Source: Alisma plantago-aquatica
Lineage: Eukaryota > Streptophyta > Magnoliopsida > Alismatales > Alismataceae
Assembly (NCBI GenBank): GCA_963693085.1
Contig: OY856409.1
Span: 507,771,803-507,835,802 of the forward strand
Reading direction: 5' to 3'
Length of the DNA: 64,000 bases
The notes beneath the pieces are model-generated. The model saw only the letters and a list, made by a program, of their open reading frames with translations. It had not been told where the DNA came from and ran no database searches. Within the stretch, counting starts at the first letter, position 1. Every line of letters starts with the position of its first letter. The position numbers were made by a program, and so were the translations under genes. Shown in pieces: positions 50,746 through 60,984 of this stretch.

Positions 50746-50933
50746 ATTTAGTACTTTCAAAATCCCGGTTGGGTAAGCAACCGGGTAGTGGACTGACTCC
50801 TTAGTATTTGCTAAGGTGGAACCACTCTAAACACCTGTGTTCCTCTTCTTAATCTTTATTTTGGTTGTTTGAGTTTAAATTACTTTAAAATCTCTATAAA
50901 ACTCTATTCACCCCCCCTCTAGAGGTTTTCAAT

Positions 50934-50945
50934 TGGTATCAGAGC
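50934..50945 (+). other. Primer-binding site for initiator tRNA-Met
   Basis: TGGTATCAGAGC starts two bases after the LTR end and matches the 3' end of plant initiator tRNA-Met, the usual primer of plant copia elements. Confidence 0.95.
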
Positions 50946-50980
50946 AGGGCTTCAAGGAACCTTAACACGGTCTTGAAGAA

Positions 50981-52687
50981 ATGGGTGATGGAGTGCTCAA
51001 CCACCTCAACATTGAAGGAACGCTCGTTGCTAGACCTCCGGCATTCGACGGGACAAACTATCAATACTGGAAGAGAAGGATGCAATTCTACTTCCAAGGA
51101 ATCAACTGGGATCTTTGGAGAATGGTATCTACACCATACACACTCCCACAAGACGATTTCGCAGTATGGGATGCTAATATGGTAAAAATGGCCCAAATGA
51201 ATGCAAAGGCAGTAAGCATTTTATATTGTTCCATTTCAGTAGGTGAATTTAATAGAGTATCAAACTGTGATACCGCATATGACATTTGGCATAGATTATC
51301 TATAACATATGAGGGTACTGTTCAAGTTAAAAACTCTAAAGTTAGTTTTCTTAAAACCAAGTTTGAACATTTTCGTATGGATCCAAACGAAACTATTAGT
51401 GAAATGTATTCAAAATTTTCTACTATTGTTAATGGTTTGAGTGCTTTAGGGAAACCTGTTCTTGAGGAAGATCAGGTATCAAAAATACTTCGATCTCTTC
51501 CTCCAAAGTACAAACCAAAGGTGACAGCTATTGCAGAAGCAAACGACCTCACTCGCCTCAAAATGGAGCAGCTCATCGGAAACTTAGAAGCTCATGAGGC
51601 AGACCTAGAAGAGGAAGAGAGAAGAGAACATGAGCATCAACGTGGGCCAAAGAAAGACGTGGCTCTCAAAGCATCAAAAGCTCTCTCACAAGAGAGTGAG
51701 GAATCCAGTGAAGAAGAAGGAGAAGAAGCATTGATAGTCAACGGTAAGAAATACAGAAGGTTTAAATCTAATAAAATTTCTAGTTCTTCTTCCACTCCCA
51801 GGTGCTTCGAATGTGGAAAGAAAGGACATTTCAAAAATGAATGTCCCAAAGCTAAGAAGGGAAAGAAAAGCTCACATAAGAAGAAAGAAAAAGCTTATAA
51901 AGCAGCATGGGATGAAATGAGTGAAAGTGAAAGTGGGGATGAAAATGTGGAATGTCTAATGGCAAGAGAAGACGATGAAGACTCTCAAGAGGTAAGCCTC
52001 ATTGATCTTCCTAAAGAAGAGTTAATTACTAGTTTACAAGAAACTCATGATAAGTATATTGATGCCAAGAAGAAACTAAAGAAAGCTATAAAATCAAATA
52101 ATGAGCTCATTGCTAAATTAGATGAACTTTCTTATGAAAAGAACAACATTGATCTTGAAAATGTATCTTTAAAAACATCTTTAGATGATTGCACTAGAAA
52201 GCTACTCAATTTGGAAACTAATGTTGATCTTCTATCAAAAGAAAAGACTGATTTGCTAGCTAAACTACAAGATTATCAAACTCAACCTATCTTGTGCAAC
52301 CATTCGGACTATGATAATATTGTGAAAGAAAAAGATTCATTGTTTTCTGATTTAGACCAAGCAAGAAAAGATATACATAAGAAGATGAATGACATTGCTA
52401 CGTTACAAAGAGAACTTTATAAGTTAAGGAGAAAAGATATTCTTGATAACATATTGAAAGTTGGAAATGTTTTCAATGGAAGAAAAGGTTTGGGATATAT
52501 TCCAAAGAAAAACCAACCCAAAAAGACTCAAACTATGTTCGTACCCAAGAACACAATAACTAGAAAGAGAAATGAAATTGACTCTATTACCTGTCATTTC
52601 TGCTTACGTCTTGGACATTATTGTTTCTCATGCCCCTACAAGACTAAGGAGTCCGATTTAGTTTGGATCCCAAAACCCCAAACTTAG
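50981..52687 (+). CDS. gag: copia gag: capsid/nucleocapsid protein
   Basis: 568 codons, starting 50 nt after the LTR. Gag forms the particle that packages element RNA in the cytoplasm. The N-terminus has FDGTNYQYWKRRMQFYF (DUF4219/UBN2-type capsid region), followed by LRSLPPKYKPKVTAI. A CCHC knuckle CFECGKKGHFKNEC lies at residues about 275-288, flanked by Lys-rich and acidic segments. Residues about 340-500 are a Lys/Glu/Leu-rich coiled coil. A second CCHC, CHFCLRLGHYCFSC, lies at about 538-551 just before the stop. The frame is fully open. Pol lies downstream in a different frame after a spacer, so a fused polyprotein cannot form by simple read-through. Confidence 0.95.
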   Translation: MGDGVLNHLNIEGTLVARPPAFDGTNYQYWKRRMQFYFQGINWDLWRMVSTPYTLPQDDFAVWDANMVKMAQMNAKAVSILYCSISVGEFNRVSNCDTAYDIWHRLSITYEGTVQVKNSKVSFLKTKFEHFRMDPNETISEMYSKFSTIVNGLSALGKPVLEEDQVSKILRSLPPKYKPKVTAIAEANDLTRLKMEQLIGNLEAHEADLEEEERREHEHQRGPKKDVALKASKALSQESEESSEEEGEEALIVNGKKYRRFKSNKISSSSSTPRCFECGKKGHFKNECPKAKKGKKSSHKKKEKAYKAAWDEMSESESGDENVECLMAREDDEDSQEVSLIDLPKEELITSLQETHDKYIDAKKKLKKAIKSNNELIAKLDELSYEKNNIDLENVSLKTSLDDCTRKLLNLETNVDLLSKEKTDLLAKLQDYQTQPILCNHSDYDNIVKEKDSLFSDLDQARKDIHKKMNDIATLQRELYKLRRKDILDNILKVGNVFNGRKGLGYIPKKNQPKKTQTMFVPKNTITRKRNEIDSITCHFCLRLGHYCFSCPYKTKESDLVWIPKPQT

Positions 52688-53091
52688 AAGAGTGGAATGT
52701 AGTTGAGATATGACCAAATGATTAATTTTGCTATTTATATTGTCTTATCTCAACAAAAGGTGCTATGCTTATTGTTACTATTTTTCTGCAATTGCTGAAA
52801 CAGAAACTCTGTCGGTCGAAGTATTGTCGACCGAGCTCTAGGTCGGTCGAAGTATTGTCGACCGACTGAATGTCTTTAACAAATCAAAAATTTACAGCAC
52901 TTATTTCGGTCGAAAATTGGTCAACCGAGAAATTTTCTGTGTTTTTACTTGAGATACAGTAACCTGCTCGATCGACAAATTGTCAACCGAGACAAAAATC
53001 GGTCGAACAATTGTCGACCGACTGGTTTTCTGTATCAAAACTTTTATACACATAAGCAATTAAAAAGTTTCTAACCTTATCGGACCATCAC
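52688..53091 (+). other. gag-pol spacer with five hairpins of the U3 type
   Basis: 404 nt with no usable frame between gag and pol. It holds TCGGTCGA...TCGACCGA hairpins at 52,812-52,834, 52,842-52,866 and 52,999-53,021 (8-9 bp perfect stems, 7-nt loops), and imperfect ones at about 52,906-52,928 and 52,967-52,992. The arms match those in the LTR U3. A plant-like 3' splice site (TTCTAATGCAG then GA) follows at 53,111-53,121, just inside the annotated pol start. Confidence 0.8.
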
Positions 53092-56000
53092 ATGGGTACC
53101 AAAATCTACATTCTAATGCAGGAATGGGTAGTTGACAGTGGCTGCTCCAAACATATGACCGGAAACAAGGATGCATTTCAAACTTTTGAAGAAAAGAAAA
53201 GTGGAACGGTCACCTTTGGAGACAATGGTAAGGGCAAAATCGTTGGAATAGGTAATGTTGGAACAAATCTTGAAATAAAAAATGTTCTACTTGTTGACGG
53301 ATTGCATCACAATTTAATTAGCATAAGTCAACTATGTGATAGTGGTTATGATGTGTTATTTAAAAAAACCTGCTGCAAGTTGTTGATAGAAAACACTACA
53401 AATGTCATTTATGAAGGAAATAGAGTTGGAAATCTTTATATCCTTAAACCAAACTCTATGAAATCAGTAATAGGCAAATGCTTGCTTGCAAATGAAAATA
53501 CCTTACAGCTATGGCATAAAAAGCTAGGACATGTTAGTTCACACACTATTAAAAAGTTAGTGAAATATAATCTTGTTCGTGGATTACCTGCTCTGTCTTT
53601 TGATCAAGCTGAAAACTGTGAACCTTGCACAATGGGAAAGCAAACCAAAACATCTTTTAAATCAAAACATGTACTTAGCACCAGTAGATCCTTAGAATTA
53701 ATTCATATGGACTTATTTGGACCAATGAGGACACAATCTATTGGTGGTAAAAGATATTGTTTTGTTATTGTTGATGATTATAGTAGATTTACATGGGTAC
53801 ATTTTATTGCAACTAAAGATGATACTATTCATGTCTTTATGCAATTTTGTTCTAAGATTGAAAATCTTTTACAACATAAAATATGTACCATTAGAAGTGA
53901 TCATGGTGGCGAATTTGAAAATCATGCATTTGAGACCTTTTGTACATATCAAGGATATACTCATAATTTTTCTGCTCCACGTACCCCACAACAAAATGGT
54001 ATAGTAGAACGGAAAAATCGATCCCTACAAGAAATGGCTAGGACCATGATGCTTGAACACAACACACCTAAAACCTTTTGGGCTGAAGCCGTAAACACTG
54101 CTTGTTATGTTCTTAATAGAGTAACTATTCACTCTCATTTGAAGAAAACTCCATATGAAATACTACACTCTAAGAAACCTCGAGTTGACTACTTTCATAC
54201 TTTTGGCTCCACATGCTACATTTTAAATACCAAAGATGATAGAGACAAGTTTGATTCTAAATCACACAAAGCATTCTTCTTGGGATATTCCACTTCTAGC
54301 AAAGCCTTTAGAGTATATAACACTATATCTAGAAAAGTTGAGGAATCCATTCATATTTCTTTTCATGAAGAATCAAAATCTGAAAATCTAGATATCATTG
54401 ATCTCACTAATCAATTCGAAAATACAACCATTTCCAATGATAGTGAGAAAATTCCTATATCGGAACCCCAAGTTGAAACACAACCTACACCTAGGCTTAT
54501 CAAGGATCATCCCCAAGAACAAATTATTGGAGATCCAAATGATAAAGTCAAAACTCGGTCTTCCTTCAAAGATGTTGCAAACATGGCTTTCGTTTCTATC
54601 ATTGAACCTAAGAAGATATCCGAAGCTCTTAAGGATGATTACTGGATAATTGCCATGCAAGAAGAATTAAATCAATTCACTAAAAATGATGTATGGGATT
54701 TAGTTCCTAAACCACAAGACAAAACCATCATAGGAACTAAATGGGTTTTTAGGAATAAGCTCAATGAAGCAGGAGAAGTCATAAGGAATAAAGCTCGATT
54801 AGTAGCACAAGGATATAATCAACAAGAAGGAATAGATTTTGATGAAACATATGCACCCGTAGCTAGACTTGAAGCTATTAGGATGTTACTAGCTATTGCT
54901 GCCCATAAAAACATTAAGCTATATCAAATGGATGTCAAAAGTGCATTTATCAATGGCATCATACAAGAAGAAGTTTATGTTGCTCAACCACCGGGCTTTG
55001 AAATACCAGGAAAAGGTGACCATGTTTATAAACTTAAAAAGGCACTTTATGGTCTAAAGCAAGCACCTAGGAATTGGTATGAACGGCTCAAGACATATCT
55101 TTTTGATAATGGTTTCTCTATTGGAAATTCAGATTCTACTTTATTTTTCAAAACATATGCATCTGATTTCCTAGTTGTGCAAATATATGTTGATGATATT
55201 ATTTTTGGAGCTTCAAAAGATTTATTATGCACACAATTCAGTGACATTATGCAAAAAGAATTTGAAATGAGCCTTATGGGTGAATTAACATTTTTTCTTG
55301 GTTTTCAAATTAAGCAAACGCCTGCAGGAATTTTCATAAGCCAAGAAAAATACACTAAAGAACTTTTAAAACGCTTTGGGATGGATCAATGCAAACATGC
55401 TACTACTCCTATGGCTACTTCTATCAAACTTGATAAGGATGAAAATGGGGAACCTATTGATGATTCCTTATATAGAGCTATGATTGGTAGTTTGCTATAT
55501 TTAACTGCTTCTCGACCGGACATTATGTTTTCCGTTGGTCTGTGTGCTCGATTTCAATCCCAACCTATGCAATCTCATTTTCTTGCGGTCAAACGAATTC
55601 TTCGATATCTAGCTGGCACTACTTGTTTCGGTTTATGGTATCCAAAAGGACAATCCTTGGATTTTAAAGCATATACTGATGCGGATTATGCTGGTTGTCG
55701 CCTTGATCGCAAAAGTACTAGTGGTGGATGTTTCTTATTAGGAAGAGCCTTAGTATCTTGGTTTAGTAAGAAACAGAATACGGTTGCCCTATCTACAACT
55801 GAAGCTGAATATATGGCAGCCCGGTCTTGTTGTGCTCAAGTACTTTATATGCAACAGGTTTTAAGCGATTATGGTTTTAAACTTTCATCTACACCTATTT
55901 TTTGTGATAACACGAGCGCCATAAACTTAGCACATAATCCTATTTTACACAGCCGGGCAAAACACATTGAAATCCGTCATCACTTCTTAAGGGATCACAT

Positions 56001-56157
56001 ATCAAAGAATCATGTTTCCCTTCATCATGTTGATACGGAAAATCAATTGGCTGATATTTTTACAAAACCGCTTCCATTAGATCAATTCAACAGCATTAGG
56101 AAGCAACTGCTTATTACTCCTTTGGAAGATGTTTTCTTTGATATCTGCGGTTCTTAA
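53092..56157 (+). CDS. pol: copia pol: protease, integrase, reverse transcriptase, RNase H
   Basis: 1,021 codons, fully open. Protease: [13 protein letters not shown] at residues 12-24, with D15-S16-G17 at the very N-terminus, so little precedes it. Integrase: zinc motif LWHKKLGH ... CEPC (about 141-185), catalytic D207, D270 and E306 (35-residue spacing, DD35E). [32 protein letters not shown] and YVDD (699-702). RNase [10 protein letters not shown] (about 862), [10 protein letters not shown] (about 902), FCDNTSA (about 939), ending with DIFTKPLP. All catalytic residues I can check are present. The start is the first ATG of the frame; the true N-terminus could differ if the RNA is spliced at 53,121. 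It acts in cytoplasmic particles and then in the nucleus. Confidence 0.96.
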   Translation: MGTKIYILMQEWVVDSGCSKHMTGNKDAFQTFEEKKSGTVTFGDNGKGKIVGIGNVGTNLEIKNVLLVDGLHHNLISISQLCDSGYDVLFKKTCCKLLIENTTNVIYEGNRVGNLYILKPNSMKSVIGKCLLANENTLQLWHKKLGHVSSHTIKKLVKYNLVRGLPALSFDQAENCEPCTMGKQTKTSFKSKHVLSTSRSLELIHMDLFGPMRTQSIGGKRYCFVIVDDYSRFTWVHFIATKDDTIHVFMQFCSKIENLLQHKICTIRSDHGGEFENHAFETFCTYQGYTHNFSAPRTPQQNGIVERKNRSLQEMARTMMLEHNTPKTFWAEAVNTACYVLNRVTIHSHLKKTPYEILHSKKPRVDYFHTFGSTCYILNTKDDRDKFDSKSHKAFFLGYSTSSKAFRVYNTISRKVEESIHISFHEESKSENLDIIDLTNQFENTTISNDSEKIPISEPQVETQPTPRLIKDHPQEQIIGDPNDKVKTRSSFKDVANMAFVSIIEPKKISEALKDDYWIIAMQEELNQFTKNDVWDLVPKPQDKTIIGTKWVFRNKLNEAGEVIRNKARLVAQGYNQQEGIDFDETYAPVARLEAIRMLLAIAAHKNIKLYQMDVKSAFINGIIQEEVYVAQPPGFEIPGKGDHVYKLKKALYGLKQAPRNWYERLKTYLFDNGFSIGNSDSTLFFKTYASDFLVVQIYVDDIIFGASKDLLCTQFSDIMQKEFEMSLMGELTFFLGFQIKQTPAGIFISQEKYTKELLKRFGMDQCKHATTPMATSIKLDKDENGEPIDDSLYRAMIGSLLYLTASRPDIMFSVGLCARFQSQPMQSHFLAVKRILRYLAGTTCFGLWYPKGQSLDFKAYTDADYAGCRLDRKSTSGGCFLLGRALVSWFSKKQNTVALSTTEAEYMAARSCCAQVLYMQQVLSDYGFKLSSTPIFCDNTSAINLAHNPILHSRAKHIEIRHHFLRDHISKNHVSLHHVDTENQLADIFTKPLPLDQFNSIRKQLLITPLEDVFFDICGS

Positions 56158-56545
56158 CACGAATACTTGTTTAATTGCATCATTTTGGCTTTTCAATGGA
56201 CATTTTTTAGATTTGATGGGATATCTAATTAAGGGGGAGCTTTTATTAAAACGGTTATCTTTTTGAAATGACAAAGGGGGAGAGATATATACAACTATAA
56301 CTTAGTATTTATGACAAATTCAATCAATGAGTTTCATAAATATACTCTTGGCTTTACATTGAAAATTGCTATATTCCCATATGAACTGGATTTCATGTTC
56401 CATAATTCATTGGGAATAATAAGCACACATTTTATAAACAAGAGGAAAAGTTACAAATGGCAATCTAAAGGTATGACATTTATATGTTTTATATTTCCTT
56501 TATTTATATTTTGGAAATGTTTGTCATCTTCAAAAAGGGGGAGAT
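56158..56545 (+). other. 3' untranslated region with three polypurine tracts
   Basis: AAGGGGGAG at 56,231-56,239, AAAGGGGGAGAG at 56,273-56,284 and AAAAAGGGGGAGA ending one base before the 3' LTR (56,533-56,544). The last is in the normal plus-strand priming position; the other two are near copies. No env-like ORF fits here. Confidence 0.85.
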
Positions 56546-57934
56546 TGTTGGCTAAATGGACATCTATAAAATCCCTTTGTTTTGATTATGACAAACATTT
56601 CATTCCTATTTATCTGACGAGCTACTTGAGTGTGCAGGATGACAAAACTATAAGGGAAATTCAACAAGAAGTATTTATATTTTCATGCAAATGTAATCAT
56701 TGTAAAAACTTGTACAGAAATATAATGTACAAGTACTTAGAATCGCATGTAAATCAAGCATTGGATTTTTCCTAGCTAAACACCTTAGTCATCCATTCAA
56801 TAGGATCACCTATGCACACTCACACACATAATTAATGCCTAACTTGAAATCTTAAAACAGGATCTATCTCGGTCGACCAACTCCTCGACCGAGACACTCT
56901 CGGTCGACAAACTCCTCGACCGAGAAAGATCCAAAGTAGCCGTTAGACACAACTGACAAGTTAGTTGGCAGTTGTAAATAGACGTTGATCCAGAGAGCCT
57001 GTCGGTCGACAAAACTTCGACCGAGTAGGTGTCTCGGTCGACAATTTCTCGACCGAGACGATCTCTGACAGAAACTACAGAGTAAAGTAATTAGCCGTTG
57101 CAAAAGCAACAAACTTGTACCTAACGGCTAGTTAAGCACTTAGAAACCCCTAGAAGTTATCTAGAACGTCCTTAAGCATACTTAGGCCATTTCTATAAAT
57201 AGGACAAGCCATAGGACACTAAAACTCACTTGATACACTTGCTATACTTGAGAAAATACTTGAGCCCTCTTGTGCAATCTGTTGTGAATTGAGCATTGTG
57301 ATAAATTGGCCACTTTCCTCTTAGCTCAAGCTCGTCCTATAGGCTATATTTTCCTAACCCTAGCAATCACAAGTCCATCATCTTGGCTAGGAAAATCCAA
57401 ACGCTTGATCTAGGCAAATCAAGCCTTGAGCTTCAAGGATAAGTTGTATTTTCTCTTATTTCTTTCTTGTTCCTAGTATTATTTGTACTCTCCTTGCTAC
57501 TCCAGGTAGGAGGCTGCGGATTGGAGAGGGTGAAGCTCTTCGTGGTGAAGAGGAGGAACTTTGGACTACTTCAGAAGGCTGTCTTGACGGGAAGCTACTT
57601 CGGGAGGAAGGCTACTTCAAGGGGGAGCTTGAAGTTACTTCAAGGAAGGCTGCTTCGAGGTTGGCAAGACTACTTCAAGGCGAAGGCTGTCCAAAGGGTG
57701 TTTGGAAAGTATTGTAAATTTTATGTAATATCCTTGAGAGGTAATAAAACTTAGTACTTTCAAAATCCCGGTTGGGTAAGCAACCGGGTAGTGGACTGAC
57801 TCCTTAGTATTTGCTAAGGTGGAACCACTCTAAACACCTGTGTTCCTCTTCTTAATCTTTATTTTGGTTGTTTGAGTTTAAATTACTTTAAAATCTCTAT
57901 AAAACTCTATTCACCCCCCCTCTAGAGGTTTTCA
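56546..57934 (+). repeat. 3' LTR of the copia element
   Basis: Same length as the 5' LTR (1,389 bp). Hairpin cluster at 56,867-57,059; here the third hairpin reads CGGTCGA/TCGACCG, with both arms changed relative to the 5' LTR. TATA at 57,194, AATAAA at 57,743. Confidence 0.96.
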
Positions 57935-57939
57935 TTGTT

Positions 57940-58892
57940 ATCCTTACTTACCATTATATCACATCAAACTTCAAATCTAATTTTATTTATCATCATTTAT
58001 CCTTAGCTCAAACTAATTTAAAGTTAGATATAAGTTTTCTCCTTTTCAACTTGATTTGAACTCACTTTAGTTCCTTTGTATTGATTATAATGGAGTATCA
58101 TTTCCTTAATTTACTAACAATGTCATATTATTTACAGCTTATACTTTCTTAACTAAGTTTTACATATGTTATTTAGAGTAAATGTCATCCTTACTAACAA
58201 TTTCATATTATTTGCAGCTTATACTTAATTAAATAAGCTATATATATTATTTGTAGCATATAATTTCTTAACTAGCTTTACATATTTGTAGCTTATACTT
58301 TTCTTCTTTAGATGTTTGCTTTAATATATCATAGGTATTTTCTTAAACCTTCCATGGAACTTGTTTTACGGTATGAGAAAGTCTTAGACTTATATGCTTC
58401 TTTTACATCTCATCTAATTGAATCTTCCTTATTTCATTGATTTCTATCATGTGTATGGGTTCTTTGCCTTCAATGTTTCTCAAAATAGGCTATCTATGTG
58501 AATTTCCATGTAAGACCTATGACCTTCCTTAAAGTGTTGAACATTCTTATTTACCATATTGAGTGCCTCAAACCATAATATAACCTTGTGATAAGTTTTG
58601 ATATCATGTGTCAAGCTTATGTTTCAAATTTGGTCTAGTTTGGACATTGTTTGAGCAAGTTATCCAATTTTATATACATTTTGGACTTCTCTGCAATTTG
58701 TCCACATGGAAGGTATTATTAGAAATTTGTCACATTTAGTATTTTTCATATATGTTATATTATCATGCTTGAGCTTTTTGATCCATGGGGCACTTAATTC
58801 AACCTTGGTTTGATGGTGATTCTCTTTTGTGGTGAATTAGGGTTTACCCCTTCATGGGTGAGCTACCTTTAGGAGCCATCAACCACTGTTCA
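57940..58892. other. Noncoding flank with a degenerate tandem repeat
   Basis: AT-rich host sequence resuming after the copia target duplication. 58,111-58,300 holds two to three units of about 80 bp sharing TTACTAACAAT, CATATTATTT and GCAGCTTATACT words. No gene seen. Confidence 0.6.
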
Positions 58893-60604
58893 TGTTAGGT
58901 TTTAGGAGAGACATAAAAGGAAGCAGAAACAAAAAAATTCTTCTCCCAAACCCAGAATAAAGGAATCGTGTCAACGTCTATACAATAGGAAGGATGGTTT
59001 GTAGAGGCGTACCTTGTCCCAAGGCTTGCTCGGCGACGTTACCTCGCAGCTTGCGCGGTCTTCACCTCCAGTCTTGGACGGTGTCTGTGTAGCTCCTGGT
59101 CTCACCGGGACTTTCGAGATTGAAAGTTGTCCTTTGAGCAGCAGAAGTCTCCCGCCTCTGTAGTAGTCCACACGGACCACCTGGAACTCTGATCTCCTTG
59201 TCCCACAAGGAATCAGAAGGAGTCGCACCCTCCTATCGGCATACTAGTCACCGAAACATTCTCCTACAATCAGTTGCCTTTATGCAGTTGTCCTTCCCTT
59301 GTTGTGCCTCACTTATTGGGTAGCACTTGCTCGGGCTCTCTCGGTTACCACAACCAGAGAGAACGACAACTTTGCAGAGCAACTGGTGTTCTAAGTTGTG
59401 TTTTGAGAAGCCCCCAATACCCCTATATATATAGGAGGGTCATGGGACATGGTTCTCTACCCCGGGCAATGCATGATTATAGCAGGAATAGAAGGGTTCA
59501 AGATTTTCTACAAAACAATCAACTGCACCAACTGAACCGATCGTTTCAAGCATGAACCGATCGGTTGGGGACCTGAGCCGATCGGTTCACACCTGAACCG
59601 ATCAGTTGGGACATCTGAGCCGATCAGTTCAAGCATGAGCCAATCAGTTCGTGGTCCTAGTCCATCTCAAATTGACTTTCATGTTTGTTTCTGATTAATC
59701 AAATATTAGTCCTTGTCCAAATCAAATTTGTACAAGTGAAACAAATATGTTTTTGCAAAAATAGTCTTCTGACTTCCCAAATGATCTCGGTTGGTTACAT
59801 GAATCGACTAGTTCAAAAATTGAGTCGATCATTTAATTGACACATGAGCCGATCAACTCACCACTTGAGATGATTGGTTCACCAACCTGGGCCAATTGGT
59901 TCATCACATGAGCCGATCAGTTGGGAGTACAGACTGTGCAAAAATCAGTCAATGCAGTTTCAATCAATCTGATACTCTAATCAATTGGTCCAACACCTTG
60001 AACACTATGATTTTAAGCTATCAATCAACTGAGTGTTTAATTGAACTACTAAACTCCTTAAGTAATCAATCTAAATATCATTTGTGGATAAACTCCTTTT
60101 CCAGGTTAAATCCTATGTGTGTGACCCTGCAGGTCCATTTCACGTTGGCAGTGAAAGTCCATAACACTTATGACTTCACAATCAAAGAGCGGTGCCTAGT
60201 CGCACACGAGTGCTACCCAAGTGAAATAGAAAGTTGGAGAACAACTTTCAATCCTACAATCTGTGAATGGTGTTACAGTGAATGTATAATTCCTTTGTCA
60301 CTAATGTCCTAAATGAACTCAAGGCATGGTACAAACATCCTTTCAACGTTCATCCATTTCCTTGATCTCAGAGCAGATTGGGTGAGATGTGTGTGACATC
60401 AATATCACATGTTGATTCACACATTCATGCACATGCCTTTCTCGATCCTAATCATCATGTGGCCATGGACATCAAACTCCCTTAGGAGGGACAAATCCCA
60501 TATCTATCACTCACCCCTCAAAAGCCCCATGTGTCAAAGTCACCAAATCATCACCTTTATAACAACCCATGTTTCAGGACTGTGTTTGATGATGTCAAAG
60601 TGTA
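58893..60604. repeat. Unclassified repeat region with palindrome arrays and TATA-like palindrome
   Basis: GC-richer than its surroundings, starting at TGTTAGGTTTTAGG. It holds a CCTATATATATAGG palindrome near 59,423-59,437 and, to its right, two arrays of short palindromic units (59,531-59,660 and 59,795-59,938). Read on the minus strand this gives palindrome arrays, then TATA, then a transcribed-looking segment with a CAAGGTACGCC donor-like site near 59,010, the same order as U3-TATA-R in the neighbouring copia LTR. It may be a solo LTR, but I cannot find matching ends or a target duplication. The right end is set by the CACTA terminus. Confidence 0.5.
59531..59660. repeat. Array of six CCGATCGG-type units, about 20-bp period
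   Basis: Consecutive units of the form TGAACCGATCGGTT with variants (GAGCCGATCAGTT and others). The perfect 12-bp palindrome AACCGATCGGTT is at 59,555-59,566. A more decayed array of the same design lies at 59,795-59,938. Confidence 0.88.
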
Positions 60605-60618
60605 CACTACTACAGAAA
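60605..60618 (+). repeat. CACTA terminal inverted repeat (5' end)
   Basis: CACTACTACAGAAA, matching the well-known plant CACTA end. Its partner is not in the window. Confidence 0.93.
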
Positions 60619-60641
60619 TAGCATTCAGTGTCACTTTTCTG

Positions 60642-60977
60642 GGCGTCGGTTATTAAGGAAAACCGACGCCTAACATATAAGGCGTCGGTTGTTTAATAAA
60701 ACCGACGTCTATATTCGAAGACCAGCCAGACACAGGTACCGCTTTGTATTAAGCGTCGGTTTTTTATAAACAACCGACGCTTAAAGTCGCCCGCGAAATC
60801 CATTTTTCGATAAAAAAAATAGTGTCATTTTCAGCGTCAGTTATCCCTCTCTAACCGACGCTGAAGGTGGTTCCCGCCAAAAATTTCCATGAAAATATCG
60901 TCCAATAGGACGTCGGTTGTTTCAACCAACCGACGCTAAAGCTGTTTAGGCGTCGGTGGTTGTAAACAACCGACGCT
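60642..60977 (+). promoter_or_regulatory. CACTA subterminal array: six GGCGTCGGTT/AACCGACGCC hairpins
   Basis: Inverted pairs at 60,642-60,670, 60,681-60,709, 60,750-60,783, 60,832-60,863 (one mismatch), 60,910-60,937 and 60,949-60,977. In En/Spm, subterminal motifs of about 12 bp in both orientations bind the element-encoded TNPA protein; by analogy these are its likely binding sites. Here every motif is paired into a hairpin with a short AT-rich loop. Confidence 0.9.
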
Positions 60978-60984
60978 ATTTGGG

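Larger units (their letters stand above)
49543..50931 (+). repeat. 5' LTR of the copia element
   Basis: 1,389 bp, TG...CA ends. U3 carries four hairpins (49,864-50,056), then a TATA box (50,191), then R/U5 with an AATAAA signal (50,740). Ten differences from the 3' LTR. Confidence 0.96.
49543..57934 (+). mobile_element. Complete Ty1/copia LTR retrotransposon (SIRE/Maximus-like), apparently intact
   Basis: 8,392 bp with two 1,389-bp LTRs (TGTTGG...TTTTCA) and a 5-bp target duplication TTGTT (49,538-49,542 and 57,935-57,939). Order: LTR, tRNA-iMet primer site, gag, 404-nt spacer, pol (PR-INT-RT-RNase H, the copia order), polypurine tracts, LTR. By eye the LTRs differ at about ten positions (0.7 percent), mostly C/T and G/A. 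Both ORFs are open. Only 388 bp separate pol from the 3' LTR, so there is no envelope-like gene. Lineage call rests on the gag architecture (DGTNYxYW opening, two knuckles, long coiled coil). Confidence 0.96.

Noticed and set aside
50464..50751. 95-codon ORF within the LTRs (also 57,467-57,754)
   Set aside because: It lies in R/U5 leader sequence, is identical in both LTRs apart from the terminal residue, and has no domain.
49864..53021. CRISPR-like array reading of the hairpin repeats
   Set aside because: The genome is eukaryotic, the repeats are irregularly spaced palindromes inside a retrotransposon, and no cas genes exist.
56311..56775. 154-codon ORF after pol, considered as an envelope-like gene
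   Set aside because: Half of it lies inside the 3' LTR, the unique part is about 78 codons, and no signal peptide or membrane architecture typical of such proteins is seen; the same LTR-derived tail appears at 49,452-49,772.
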